In this document: positions 10,769 through 24,273 of the stretch, piece after piece
Layout: every line of letters begins with the position of its first letter
Numbering within the stretch: position 1 is the first letter of the stretch
Notes under the pieces: generated by a model
Database searches by the model: none
What the model saw: the letters and a program-made list of their open reading frames with translations, nothing else
What the model was told of the DNA's origin: nothing
Source of the DNA: Auriscalpium vulgare
Taxonomy: Eukaryota; Basidiomycota; Agaricomycetes; Russulales; Auriscalpiaceae
Length of the DNA stretch: 64,000 nt
NCBI GenBank assembly: GCA_019915015.1
Contig: JAHBBC010000005.1
Span: 1,612,001-1,676,000, forward strand
Direction: 5' to 3'
Translations under genes and position numbers: made by a program

Positions 10769-12220
10769 ATGGCCAGAGACAGACTTGCAGCGATGAGGGT
10801 CAGTTTTTCTCGCCCTGCCACCACGCATTCTCGCGTCCTGACTTGACTCTGTATAGGCCCAGCAGGGTCCCACCAACGAGTGAGTCCCCAGCTCGTCATT
10901 CTCTCCAATTGTCTCACGCGGCGACCCTCAGGTCGTCGTCCCCCTCCCAATATTCCGGCAATGCTGGGGGGTACCAGAGCTCGCGGCGGGCAAACCCATA
11001 CGCCCAGCAGGACGACAACAAGAGCTACGAGATGGGCAGCGTGCAAGACAGCACGACCCGTCTAACGGCCGGGCTGGGCGGGAACATGGACCCGATGAGC
11101 GCATTCTACGACGAGGTGCGTGCCGCGTCCCGCGCCCTGCGCCCCGCTGACGCCCGCCCGCCGCGCGCAGATCGCCTCCATCCAGGACGAGATACGGAAC
11201 TTCAACGACAACGTCGCGCGCGTGTCGGACCTGCACTCGCGCTCGCTTAACAACATGGACGACCAGGCGGCGCAGCGCAACGCGCGGCAGCTCGAGGACC
11301 TCGTCGCGGAGACGAGCTCGCTGAGCACCGTGCTCAAGCGGCGCATCAAGGCGCTCGAGCGCCAGGGCGGGTCGGCGCGCGACGCGCAGATCAAGAAGCA
11401 GCAGGTGCGCTGGCTCCCTCTGCTCGAGTTCAGCGCGCGGCCGGGCTGATCGGTCGTTTCACAGACGGCGCTGTTGAAGTCGAAGTTCGTGGAGGCGATC
11501 CAGAATTACCAGCAGGTCGAGCAGCAGTACCGCCAGAAGTACAAACAGCGCATGGAGCGGCAGTTCAAGATCGGTGCGTACACATACGTCTCCGGATCGG
11601 ACACGGCTAACTGGGACACGACACTTGCAGTCAAACCCGACGCATCGCCGGAGGAGGTCCGGGCGGTCGTTGATGATGATCAAGGCGGCCAAATCTTCTC
11701 GCAGGCGGTACGTTATTTCCGCCACTGATGGCGCCCGCGCGCGCGCTGACCTGGATGCGCCCAGCTCATGAGCTCGAATCGCTATGGCGAGTCACGAGCA
11801 GCCTATCGCGAGGTGCAGGAGCGGCACGCGGACATCCAGAAAATCGAGAAGACGTTGGGCGAGCTCGCACAACTGTTCAATGACGTGAGTTGCAGTGTCA
11901 TGTGGGGCGGGCCTTGCGCTGACCGCGTTTGTGTGGGGCCCAGATGAGCATCCTCGTCGAGCAACAGGACGAGACGATCAATGTTATCGAGGCGCAAGCC
12001 CAGGAGGTGGAGAAGGACGTCGAGGTTGGGTACGCTGCTCTTTCTCTGCACCGCATACATGTATTGACGGAATTGCAGTCTCGGATACACAGCAACGGCT
12101 GTCGTGTCTGCACGCGGAGCGCGGAGAAAGCGCTGGATTTGCTTCTTCATCTTCCTCGTTCTTCTCATCATCGTCGCGATTGTTATTACCGTTGTTGTGC
12201 TGCAGAACAGGAAGAAGTAG
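10769..12220 (+). CDS. SSO1: Plasma-membrane t-SNARE, syntaxin (Sso1/Sso2/Psy1 type)
   Basis: Qa-SNARE at the plasma membrane that pairs with SNAP-25/Sec9 and synaptobrevin to fuse secretory vesicles. About nine exons: MARDRLAAMR, short exons, a polar N-peptide region (SRRANPYAQQDD), the Habc helices (IASIQDEIRNFNDNVARV, KRRIKALERQ, FVEAIQNYQQVEQQYRQKYK, MERQFKI) and VKPDASPEEVRAVVDDDQ. The SNARE helix includes LMSSNRYGESRAAYREVQER and ILVEQQDETINVIEAQAQEV, with the zero-layer Gln. The C-terminal anchor is WICFFIFLVLLIIVAIVITV, ending LQNRKK. About 330 residues, a little longer than yeast Sso1. The basic KRW before the anchor is typical. Confidence 0.95.
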
Positions 12221-12616
12221 ACGCCCTCCTTCTTCCGCGACACGCCCACACCTACCCTACTTATCCCCGTTTCCATTTTACTCGGACATCTGCGTACGAT
12301 AGCCCCACCCACCCGAACCACTCATTCATGGCGACACGATTATTTCCGTGTACATACGCGCATGCGCGTTCCGGCTGATCTGCCTGCCCTTTCTCGACAT
12401 GTACATGTTTATGCACTAGGCCATCCTCATTTACTCTAGCCCAGCTTAGTGTGGTTCTTCTGCTTAGTAGGTTGTCGTCGGAGTACACGGTCGGCGGTCG
12501 ATACCCGAATCTTATTGCGTCGTCCGACTCGGAGTCTGCATGCCGATAATGAGAATGAGTAGCGTCTATAATTATCAACTTCCATTCCTCTGTACTGCAG
12601 CTGCAGCCTGCGACCC
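12221..12616. other. Convergent 3' regions of SSO1 and the aminotransferase
   Basis: Spacer between two convergent stop codons (12220 and 12617). No coding sequence recognised; it should contain both 3' UTRs. No hairpin or repeat stands out. Confidence 0.6.
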
Positions 12617-14395
<1,779 letters not shown>

Positions 14396-15324
14396 TGCAG
14401 AATCGGTTAGCGTGGGGGATATATAGGATAATTTAGAATGCGACGGGGAGGCGTGCAGGGCGCTGGGCGGGGAGAAGGGAGAGCATCATGATATGTATGC
14501 CCCCTCTTATACGCCTGCGCTGCTCGCCGTCGCAATCAAGTGCGCTGCTGCCCGACCCGGGGCAGCGCATGTGATTCCACCTTCCACGGGCCGTGGTCGT
14601 CGGGCGGAACAGCAGCAGCCCTGCGAGCATGTGCAGCGAGGAACTCACCAGGCGCTGAGCGGAAAGGCGAGAGGAGGAGCAGAGCAAGAGACGGGCAACT
14701 GACTGGGCGGCGGCTGCATTTGTACCAAGCTCAGGGACGGCCCGCGCGCGCCCCGCAGCGCCTCCCCGCTGCTTACCCGAGCGCATGGGCGGGCCAGAGG
14801 GCTCGAGCCTGTTCGCGGGAGCCCGCTCTACCGCCACGCACCTGCTGCATTGCCGATTCACACAGCCAGGGCGCGGATGCAGGCTGCCAGCGGGTCGTGG
14901 GATGCATCACCAGGCCGCATCTGCGCACAACACCATAAGACCATAGGCCTCCCTCGTTCACTTGGTTACGTCCCACGCATGGTCATGAAACGGGGCGTGA
15001 ATATTCGACAGATACACTGATAATAGCGACGGTGACGGTGGGGTGATCTACAGAGCGACGGGGGCGGGGTGATGGGATGCAATTAAGGGAGATAAATAGT
15101 AGAAGTAGGCAGAAGATGTCCGGCAGTGGTATGCGCCCGCGAAGCCCAAAGGCATGAATAAATCGTGTCTGAAATGAGGATAGATAAGGCAGGGAGGACG
15201 ACCTGTGGGTGGGCCGAGGGGAGAGCAAGTGGGCAGCGCCGCGCGGGGCAGGAAGGATATAGGTGGGCGCGGGCTGGTGGTGGAGGGACGGAGGGTGGGG
15301 TGCATGCATGGGACGGCGCGGGTG
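14396..15324. other. Spacer upstream of aminotransferase, downstream of AN1 gene
   Basis: About 0.9 kb with no recognisable gene. The part near 14400-14500 is the aminotransferase promoter/leader; 15000-15320 is likely the 3' UTR of the minus-strand AN1 gene. Open stretches exist on both strands because of high GC, but none shows family features. Confidence 0.5.
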
Positions 15325-15609
15325 CTACGCCGTCGCCATCTTGGACACGACCGTCCGTTCGCTCTCGAGCTTCGCCTTGTTGCGGTTGAACGCCTGCTGC
15401 CGGCAGTCCTCGAGGTTGTTGCACGCATGGTGCTCGGGCAGGCGATGCTATTGACGAGGGACGGTCAGCGGGGGTCACACGAGAGGGCGCAAGGGACGGA
15501 CGGTAGAGCAGAACTGCATGCGGCAGTGGGCGCACTGTCCGACGATGCGGAGGGCGGCCTGGTTGCACTGGTCCCCTGCGATGAACTGGCAGCGCTTCTT
15601 GGCGGGCAT
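15325..15609 (-). CDS. Small AN1-type zinc-finger protein
   Basis: Two exons join to 76 residues: exon 1 from the ATG at 15609 (MPAKKRCQFI..., ending MQFCST), an intron with a GTCCGT donor, exon 2 from HRLPEHHACNNL to KMATA. The Cys/His spacing (C-x6-C, CAHC, FC, HRLPEHHAC) matches the AN1 finger, which binds two zinc ions; AN1 proteins act in ubiquitin/proteasome stress responses (compare yeast Tmc1). The finger occupies nearly the whole protein; the tail is polar and helical. It is too short to hold an A20 or UBL domain. Identification rests on Cys/His spacing and length. Confidence 0.8.
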
Positions 15610-16948
15610 GGTGGTGATGTGGGGGGGCGGGGGAGTGCGGTGCGGTGTGGATGCAAGAGCGAGGGGCTGCGAGGAGGGCTGGGACGGGCGAGTGGGTGCG
15701 AGGCTCGAGGGCGGGGCGGGGGAGGACGGAGGGAGGAAGAGGGAGCGATAAGGCGGGGTGCAGGCGGTGCTGCGAGGAAGGGGAGCTTTATAGGACGGCT
15801 GGCGAGCGACGCGTCAGCTCGCAATCTGAGATGCGCCGCCACGTGATCCCCGCACCGCCGCCGTCCCGACCCCCCGCCGCCGTCCGCCCCCCGGCATTCC
15901 CGGCCGCGCCCTGTCCATCTTTTTCCCCTAACAGTCCGCTCCCCGCTCCCCGCTCCCCGCTCCGCCTCCCCCCTCTCCCGCCCGCTGACTGACCGCGAGC
16001 CCGCACGCTCAGCTCAGCACGGCCACGCCCGACCCACGCCCCGCCGCCGCCTGCAGGCCACAGCGTGCCCGATGTTCTCCTCCTGTCGTCCCGTGGCGTC
16101 GCCTGCCGTCTCTCCCAATCGCCTTCCATCCATCTATCGCTTCACGCAATTTTTCGCATCACCCGCCCGATCACGCCGATAGGCCTTGTTATTCTAACTG
16201 CGCGCACGCCGGTCTATGCGCCTTGTCTAATTCACACTGCTTTGTACTCCGCTACGCAGGCGGCAGCTGTCCACGTACACCGTCTGCTCGATTTGGCCCT
16301 GCGCACGGAGACAGCACTTTGCCCGACCCACTGCGCACTGCGGCGCTGCGATCCAATGGGTTTTCGACAGCACCCACCCCCCGTCACCGGTCCCGTCATC
16401 CACAACTCATAACAGCCCAGCCCAACGGTCTCTCCGTCTCAGCTTGAGGCCAGTGGAGCATCTACGGGCGCGCGCCCTTAATACACTCCGATGTGGCACC
16501 CCCGGAGCCTCTCGAAGGTGTCAGAACTTCCACCGCACAGCAAAAAGAGCTCCCGCACATGCAAAAAGAATCTCCGCACATGTAAACACGCACTCCCAAG
16601 ACGAGCCCAGAGCGGTGTGACCAGGCGCTCCTGTGATTCGCCACCACAATCACAGAAGCGCGCGCGTTCCAGACCAGAGCAATATGCGAAATACAATAAG
16701 TAAATATGCAGATAGACAAACAACCGTGATAATAGCAGACACAACTATATGCAGCGGACCAATAGCATAGCACGCTCCCTCCCGTGCTATATCAACGAGT
16801 AACTCAGTGGCGACCGGCTCTGTAAGCGGGTCCCGTCAAGTGATAATTGCGACAATGCAATGCCACGAACTAAACACTACGCGAATGCATGGATAGGCGC
16901 GTCCCAGAGCGGACTCGGACGGCCGCAGTCCAGGCTAGCGCGCGCGCA
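15610..16948. other. Spacer, GC-rich promoter then low-complexity DNA
   Basis: 15610-15960 is extremely GC-rich and serves as promoter/leader of the AN1 gene; it includes a run of the unit ccccgct near 15940-15962. 16480-16590 has repeated caca tg/aaaaag words (hexamers like gcacatg recur). No gene recognised; open frames of 200 codons here are GC-driven. Confidence 0.45.
15936..15963 (+). repeat. Short GC-rich tandem repeat (ccccgct units)
   Basis: The 7-bp unit gctcccc/ccccgct is repeated about four times in the upstream region of the AN1 gene. Confidence 0.7.
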
Positions 16949-19900
16949 TCACGCGGGCACAGGCACCTCCCCGCCCGCGCCCCTGCGCTCCCGCACGGGG
17001 CTCGTCAGCCACAGCCCGCTCGCCGGCAGCAGCCCGACCGCGGGCGGCGTCGGCGTCGGCGTGGGCGGCGGCGGGCGCGAGAACGTCGCGAAGCCCGCGA
17101 GCGCGGGGTCCGCCGCCTGGAACGCCATCGCCGGCGGCACAGGCACGTACGCGCGCACGCCGGCGGACGCGTCTGCGCGCAGGAGCGCGGCGACCTGCCC
17201 CACGTTCGGCGGGGCCGCGTGTGCGTTGCGGGCGAACTGCTCTGTGCGTCCCCCAGCGCCTGTGATGAGTAATTTGTACGCGGCAGGACGGGAGGGAGAC
17301 CCACCGCACGTTGTGCCGACCAGACGGGCGACCCCGATGCGCACGTCGACGATGGCGTCTGTGGCGAGCGGCACGAGGCTCTGCCAGTACGGGTTGTCCG
17401 GGAGCACGTGGTGGTAGCCCTCCGCGGCGAGCAGCGCCTGATAGCACGCGACGAACCTAGCACAGAGACGCTCGATCAATCCCCACCCCACGACGAAACA
17501 GCGCACAAAACACTCACGTCATGCGCCGCCGGAACGTCCCTGAGCGCGCGAGCGCGCGCACGTCTGCGCCGAGCTGCTCCGCGATAGCTGGGTGCGCCGC
17601 GAGCGCCTGGAACATCGCCGGGACCTGCCAGCACGAGTTAGCATCCACCGCATAACTTGAAGGCCAGCGGCCGCACAGAGGAACCACATACCGCGCGCAC
17701 GCCTGCGTCCCGGACCGCGGCGACCTCGTCCTCCAGCGCGCGCCGCAGCAGCGCGCCCACCGCGCCCATCGCGGCCCCGCCGCCCTCCTGCATGAGCGGG
17801 ATGAGCACGCTCGTGAGGCTTTCGCGCTCCTTCCACCCGAGACCGCGCGAGTCCCAGCGCTCCTCCAGCAGCGCGACGACGCCTGCCTGCGGCAGCGTGC
17901 CGAGCAGTATCCCCACCGAGTCGATCGCCTTTAGGCGTACCTCGACCTCCGGCGCCCCGACCGCCGCGCGCCACACGGGGAGCACGTCCCGCGTTGCGTG
18001 CGCGGGGCCCACGATGCGCGCGAGCTCGCCCGCGGACGCGGCAAGCGTGCGCCGCACCTTCATCGCCTCGCACTGCGAGAGTGCCTCGTACAGTGCACGG
18101 AGCTCCGGCCAGCGCTCACGCCCAAGGGTTAGTGCGACCGCGGGCAGATTGAACGCGCAAATAAGCGGGCGCGCGGGCTCATTGAAAAGCCCGTCCGCGA
18201 TGTAGGAGCTGCCTGGGTTCATGACGCGGTCTGGCCACTTGACAGGGGAAGGCGCGGGCGTGGCCTCGGCAGGGAGCAGGTGCGGTGGTGCGAAGGCGCC
18301 GAGGAAAAGCCGCAGGATCGCGTCGGGCGGGCCGCCAGGATCGTCGCGAAATGAATACATCACCTCGCCCAGAGCTTCGAGCACGCGCAGGCGCACCGCG
18401 GGCGAGGTGTCCGACGACAGGGGAACGATTGTTCGCAGGGCAAGGGCCCGCCGCTCCCACGGTGAGAGCCGCGAAAGGATGACGGGCAAGGCAAACAGAG
18501 CAGAATGCCGCACATGCCAAACCGGATCGGTAGACAGCGAGTCGAAGAGCGGGAGCTAGCGAGAACCGAGATGAGAAACACCCTTGATCAAACGGAAAAT
18601 GACGCACCAAAGCCATGTGGACTACCTCAACCGGAACAACCTTCGCAAGCGCCCCCAGAGCGTACGAGACCTCCTTGCGTACCCAATACACCGGGTCCCG
18701 ACCGACGCGCTCCACCTCCTTCACAAACGCATTTTTAGTCGTATCCTCCAAAAACCCTATACCCGATCGCAGCACATCATCAGCACACAATCTCAGTGAA
18801 CATTGTATGGAACTCACCGCTAGCCGAGACTGCCGCCATAAGGCTCATGCTGCTGAGTCGCCCTACAGCAGCTTGCTCGCCCGCATCGTCGCCTTCCATG
18901 TCGTCATCCTCCAGCATTGGCTGACTCGGGTTCACGTCGGTCGACAGATTGTCGTCCACAACACTGCCGCCCGACACCGCGCGCACAATCGGCACTGGCT
19001 GCGGCAGGGGCTCCTCCTCTCGCTCGGCCAACGGCGGCGGGGAGCGGCGTACCTCTACGATCGCTTCCGAAGCGGGCTCTGGTATCCAGGTAGGAATAGA
19101 GATGGATGCGCCGGTGGTAGCTGGCTGGCTTCTGTCAGCTCCGCTGAAATCTTGTGCCTTGTCCGTCCGCCGGCCCCCAAAGTCGAGCTGCGCGGGGGGA
19201 GGGGTGTGCGGCGACAGTGAGCCCTCTGCAGATATCAACCCGGGAGGGGTGAGATCGGGGGTGTGGTCCTCAGCAAAAGCAGCCAACAAAGGGGGGGATA
19301 TAGGGAGAGGTAGATGAGGCGGTGGCGAATGGAGTGCACGATGAGTCACTGGCGAGGAGGTGCGCGAGGGATTCGACAGTGTCAGCGCATGATTTATGTG
19401 GGCAAAGCCGTCCGACGTCAGGTCCATCTGCATTCCCTCATCTTGGCCCTCATCAGGGAGGTCGAGCCTACCTATCCCGATGACGACCTGTTGGAGAATC
19501 TCCTGCTCGAGCAAGTGGCGCTCGTGCTCTCCAAAAATCTCGTCTCCGTAGCTGCTCAGGGCCTGCACGTCGGTAGTGTGCACGCGGCGCAGGATCTCGA
19601 CGATAGCAAGCCGCGCGGCAGAACCCACAGGAGCGCTATGCGAGAGCAGGAGTGTGCCGAGAATCGGAGTGAATGCCTGCACGAGAAGTGGCGTGGGCTC
19701 CGCGGTGGGGTCAGCCGACTCGTCGTCCGTCAGCCGACAATTCTGCCAGGAATGAAACAAGTCAGATCATGAAAACGAGGATCATAAGATGGGCGCGCGT
19801 GTCTTACGGAGGTAAACCACCAGATGATGGGGACCAACTCCGTGGCCAGAGCCTCTTTGACGCCTTCATCTACGCACAGCCAGGCTGGAGTTAATACACC

Positions 19901-20846
19901 GCAATATATCGTGTCTCCTAGGATGACGTACCTTCGTCCATGGCAAGGCCGTTGAGCAGAGGCAGGACGTACTCCACTGCCTCGACAGCAGACACCTGCG
20001 GGAGAATGGACGGCATGGCATGTGTGATGAATACCCTGATTAGGCGCATTGTCAGCCACTGCCGCCGCTCCAAGGGTCCGTGACGGGTACGCACTTGTGA
20101 AAATTGGCCTGGCTGCGAGAGAAAAGGTAAATCTTCTCGAGCGTAGACAGACCCTCGTCATCAAAGGAAAGGTCGAGACTGTCCGGACTCGGAATCGCGT
20201 CCGGCATCGATACGTTGGACTCTGAGGAGTCCAGTGGGGGAATGACGATCTGGAGACCGGGTGGACCGCCGCGGGAGTCGGGTGGTGGACTAGGCGTCGA
20301 TGGGGCCGGTTGATACACAGAGTCAGCGGGGAAGTGGGCGGCGGAGGGCGAGGGGGGCGGAGAGGATTCCGCCGGCGGGAGGAGCTGTGCGGGCGGTGTG
20401 TGGGTGTCAAAGGAATTCGGCTCGTCGAGCGGGGACGGGGTGGAGAGGAGGGACATGCGGTTGGCAAAGTCGGTGGTGAGGGACGCCATGGCGGGCCGCG
20501 TGGGGGTAGGGCTGAGGAGTGGCGGGGAGTGCGGGCGCGGGCGCGCGGTCGCCTGGGCGCGGTCGGAGTCGTCGGAGGCGCGGTCGGCGAGGCGGAAGAG
20601 CACAGCCGAGTGAGCATTAGCACGGTCGGGGAGTGCGGTGGAGGACGCCGAGCCCGTGTCACCGGCGAAACGCGCGGCGAGCGGCGGGGAGGGGTGAGTG
20701 CGACGTGGTTCGCGGTCGTCGTGGCGGCGGGGGAGCGGGAGGAGCGGGTCGTGGGCGTCGTCGTGTGTGTCGGTGGAGAGGGTGCGGGCATTTGAGGGGT
20801 AGATGTTTGCGAAAAGAGAGTTGACGAGGCTCACTAGGATGCCCAT
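16949..20846 (-). CDS. PPP4R1: Protein phosphatase 4 regulatory subunit 1-like HEAT protein
   Basis: Large helical-repeat protein resembling PP4R1, which recruits the PP4 catalytic subunit to substrates. The start at 20846 gives MGILVSLVNSLFANIYPSN, then a Pro/Ser-rich disordered stretch (about residues 20-200). HEAT-like parts follow: LSTLEKIYLFSRSQANFHK, VSAVEAVEYVLPLLNGLAMDE, VKEALATELVPIIWWF, APVGSAARLAIVEILRRV, a second acidic/Pro-rich insert (19000-19330), then VGRDPVYWVRKEVSYALGALAKVVP, DPVWHVRHSALFALPVILSRL, SSDTSPAVRLRVLEALGEVM, WRAAVGAPEVEVRLKAIDSVGILL, EDEVAAVRDAGVRA and TDAIVDVRIGVARLVG. Repeated xVR..a..aL patterns are HEAT signatures. About 1,100 residues. The link to PP4 rests on family resemblance; generic HEAT/importin-like scaffold is the alternative. 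Confidence 0.8.
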
Positions 20847-21068
20847 GCGGAGCTAAGCTGGGGTGTGACGGCGAGACGAGAGGGGGGAAGAGAGGGTACG
20901 CACTGTGTGGGTGAGTCGGGCTGAGCCGAGGGACGGACGAGGCTAGGGTGTGCTCATGCGGCGGACGCAGCTTAAGGCAAGGCTGGCAAGGGGCCGTGGG
21001 CGGCGTTCCTTGCCTTGATTATTTTCCCCGCAAACCGTCCTCATCCTACCCCAAATACTCACATACAC

Positions 21069-21548
21069 ATGACGCACCCGCCCACCTCCGCCCGTGATGT
21101 CATCCCGGCTCTAGGCCCCGCTCCACCCGCACCGGCCACCGAACGGCCGTTCCCGACTCGCTCTCTCCCGCGTCCTGCTCGCATCCGTTCCGCCGCCCTG
21201 CTCCTCCGACCCCCACCAAACACTTCTCTTGCTCCCATCATCTCCTTGCGCAGCCCACGCCCTCGGACGCTCCTTTCCGTCCCTCTGCCGGTGGAGGCCT
21301 TCATTCATCGCAGTCTGCTACGCGCGCCCACGCTCGAGACGGCCGCCTTGCTCCACCGCATCAACTTCCACGCCCCCTGCCAGCGCCCTTCACAACACAC
21401 TCTGATCGCTGGTGGCCTTGTCGACGTGTCGTTCCGGATGGCACTTCCGGAATGTCTCCTTCCTGCCGTGGCCGCTGCGTCCCCCACGCACCGGGCGCCT
21501 GGTGGCCTACTCTATCTCAGATTGTTGCGGAGGTGCCTTACTGCATGA
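21069..21548 (+). CDS. Hypothetical protein, Pro/Arg-rich, divergent from PPP4R1 gene
   Basis: Single open frame of 159 codons from the ATG at 21069 (MTHPPTSARDVIPALG). The first 80 residues are Pro/Arg-rich; the second half has a more globular look (FIHRSLLRAPTLETAALLHR, LVDVSFRMALPECLLPAVA). Most third positions are C or G, as in neighbouring genes, which argues for translation, but the DNA is GC-rich on all frames. No family recognised. Confidence 0.35.
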   Translation: MTHPPTSARDVIPALGPAPPAPATERPFPTRSLPRPARIRSAALLLRPPPNTSLAPIISLRSPRPRTLLSVPLPVEAFIHRSLLRAPTLETAALLHRINFHAPCQRPSQHTLIAGGLVDVSFRMALPECLLPAVAAASPTHRAPGGLLYLRLLRRCLTA

Positions 21549-24273
21549 CGCTGGTGTACGCCGTCGATCGCCCACCTTATGACATTGTGCTAACTGCCTC
21601 ACGCATGGGTGTCACGCACTTGGGTGCTGCGGCCCGGAGCCCTGCGCACGCCTGCAAGGCGCTTTCTACACGGTGTGGGGCTCTGAGGTGTCGACGTGCG
21701 ACGGCCCGAGCTGCGGATGCTGCGGATGACGAGCACAATGCCTGCAGTCCTTGCACATCGCCGAGATCGCGATCACCAACACTAACACCTCGTTAGAGTA
21801 GCTGAACCATTGCTGCAGCAGTACGGGGCACGGAGAGGTTCATCTGGACGTGGCGATATCGTAAATTGATCGGGTATATCGCGTAGGCCAGGACACTGCC
21901 AGGCCTTGCAGGACGGCTTACATATCTTCAAGTCTGCCAAAGTTGCATCTGTCTTGGTGCGTAATGCCAAAAGAAAAGACCAGCAACGATGAGCAATATA
22001 CTCATGAATCGCGGATTGTCGATTGTAGCTGCAGGAAGAACATTAATGTTGTCCTCGGGATACTAACGATGAGCTGCAGAGTGGCACATTAACAGAGCAC
22101 GCAGTGCGCAGAGAAAATCCTTGGTGACGTCAACCGCGTTGCCGACGACCCGAGGATGACCGCAGACGTCAAGCGAACAGCGATGAACGTCTGCGGCGTG
22201 ACACGGGCGGCTTTCACCTTCTCGGCGAAGTCGGGACTCGGCCTGCGGCGGGTCGCGCTCCTCAAGGCCTCATCGTTGGGAAATGCCCTCGTACGCGCGC
22301 GTGAATTTTGACATCATATGGAAGTGAGAATGTACTCCAGATCTTTCGGACAAGCGAGTGGGACTTCGAGGAGCCATGCAGAGCAAAGAGTGTACTTACT
22401 ATACATGCTTTTCTGACGACACTAGGTCGCGCTTCTGTCTCATGCAAGATCGCGAATCGGATATTTAATGCGAAGGCTTATAGAGATTCTGATGCCGACG
22501 GTGGCCCGACTCGGGACTCGGATGTTGCGTAACGCCGCGACCGTCACGACGCCACTGCAAACCTCCTACTGTAACTGCTTCACCTCCATCAGAACTGTGC
22601 AGTCTCCCCCGACCGTCTCAATGAATTTGTCTACTGGATCGCCCACACCTCTGGTTGCCGCTCGTCCGGTCGCCACTCGGATCATCGCATTTTTCCTTGC
22701 GCACGCCTGACTCGGACTATAGCGCGAAGCATCGAGTATCCTCGAAGCACTTCTGTGATGCTACTCGGAAGACAGGGGCACCATGACTGAGTCTATGACC
22801 CACTTCGGCTGGCCAGTAGCTGTTTCTAGGCCTGCGCACATCTTCAAGGCGTGCCTTACACGAGTTGGCATGGACCTCAGAGTCGTAAGTTAGGTCGGCT
22901 GGATACATGACGTGCTTTCATCTCTGCTCGCTCCTTGAATAACACGACTTTTGCGGCATCCTCTGCTTGTGGACAACGCCGTGCGACCATGCTGCGGGGC
23001 CTCCGATTGGTTCGTATCGTCCAACGCATCCTGGCGGTTTACGAAAATGATCGAACGATCGTGCAGGACTGTCGTCCAAGGCGCGGAGTAGCATCGGAGT
23101 TGTCTGCCCCATGATAATGCTTGTGTATGTGGATATGACAGGAATAGAGACCTATCGGGTACGTAGACATTTGCTGATCGCGCCCTTGCATGGGGTCGTA
23201 GCCGTCAATGAGCTCACAGCACCTGCAGTGCGAGCAGCCGTTGGTCCAATGTACCTCGCCGCAGCACTGGTGGGTGTCGTGCTTAAGCTTACTACGCCCC
23301 TCCTTGTATGTTCTACTGAACGAGAAGTTCGCAGGGCACCAGATTGTCTGATCGCGCAGGTCAACTCCATATGTCTTGTTCCCTCTCGAATTACAAGAAA
23401 GCTCTTGTATACTTGCGTGCTTCTTGACGCCTGTGATGTACCGGCGAAATGGATAGGCTTCGAGCCTCATCAGTTGCCGATTTTCTCCCCACTCCCAAGC
23501 TCCCATTCCCAACGGGCGTAAGTACACACGGGCGGTGGAGCAACCAACCCAAGAAGCCTCCACCATGGTCGGAGGAAACCTGCGCTACGCCCAATGCGCG
23601 TTACTTTGCCCGACGGCCCATCTGCGTCGTCTGATCGTCGTCCGGCATGTCTCATCGCCGGCTCAGCTCGTCGCCGCCAACAACTTCATGCTACAGAATC
23701 TGATCCCTATGGACGCAACTCAAAATGAAACGGAATTCACCCAAAGCTGTTATTGACCGATAGGACCGATGGGACAGCACGTACATACGCACGTCCATCA
23801 GCAGGACGAAACGGAGGCGCTGGCGACATTTCGGATCAGGCGATGATGTGGGCTGGCTGGCCATCAGCTTCGCGCTTCAGATGGATGGATGGTGGACTGG
23901 CCGAGCGGCACGTGAGATCTGGGCGGAAGAACGACATAGCTGGTGTATGCGGGGGGGCTCGGCAATAGCTGGGTATCATGGCCGGGCGATGTGAGAGTCG
24001 GTATAAGTATGGAGGCGATAAGTGGGCGAGAGTGCCGATAAGTTAAGCTTCAAGGGACGGCGGGAAAGCGCCCCAACGCACGCAGAGCGCCCACCGAAGA
24101 CGCCTGTCTGGCCACTGGTGCGTGAGCATTCTCCTGCCTCCCCCGTTCTTCTCACCACGACTCACTCCTTCTGTCGCCAGCCCGCCAACGCACCGCCCCC
24201 GGTCGGTGCCCCCCACTCTCTTTCGCTCGCTCCCCCACCTCCCCGCACAACCCTTGACTCGTAGAGTCGGAAT
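21549..24273. other. Gene-poor stretch, 2.7 kb
   Basis: No ORF with recognisable domain. A minus-strand frame at 23039-23566 and plus-strand frames at 23111-23521 are open by chance as far as I can tell. Two 55-bp segments (about 21640-21695 and 22828-22885) share wording such as cctgcgcac and caaggcg and may be diverged repeats. 24020-24270 is the pyrimidine-rich leader of the next gene. Confidence 0.45.

Noticed and set aside
15205..15846. 213-codon plus-strand open frame over the AN1 gene
   Set aside because: Gly/Arg-rich shadow caused by high GC; the real gene is the minus-strand AN1 protein with correct Cys/His spacing and splice sites.
16480..16600. Short recurring words (gcacatg, aaaaag) as a CRISPR-like or regulatory array
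   Set aside because: Units are irregular in spacing and length, and CRISPR arrays are not expected in a fungal nucleus; treated as low-complexity DNA.
20310..20795. 161-codon plus-strand open frame
   Set aside because: Arg/Gly/Val-rich antisense of the Pro/Ser-rich N-terminal region of the PP4R1-like gene.
23039..23566. 175-codon minus-strand open frame in the 21.5-24.3 kb stretch
   Set aside because: Cys/His-rich composition looked like a zinc protein at first, but the spacing is irregular, no splice partners exist and overlapping frames on the other strand are equally open.
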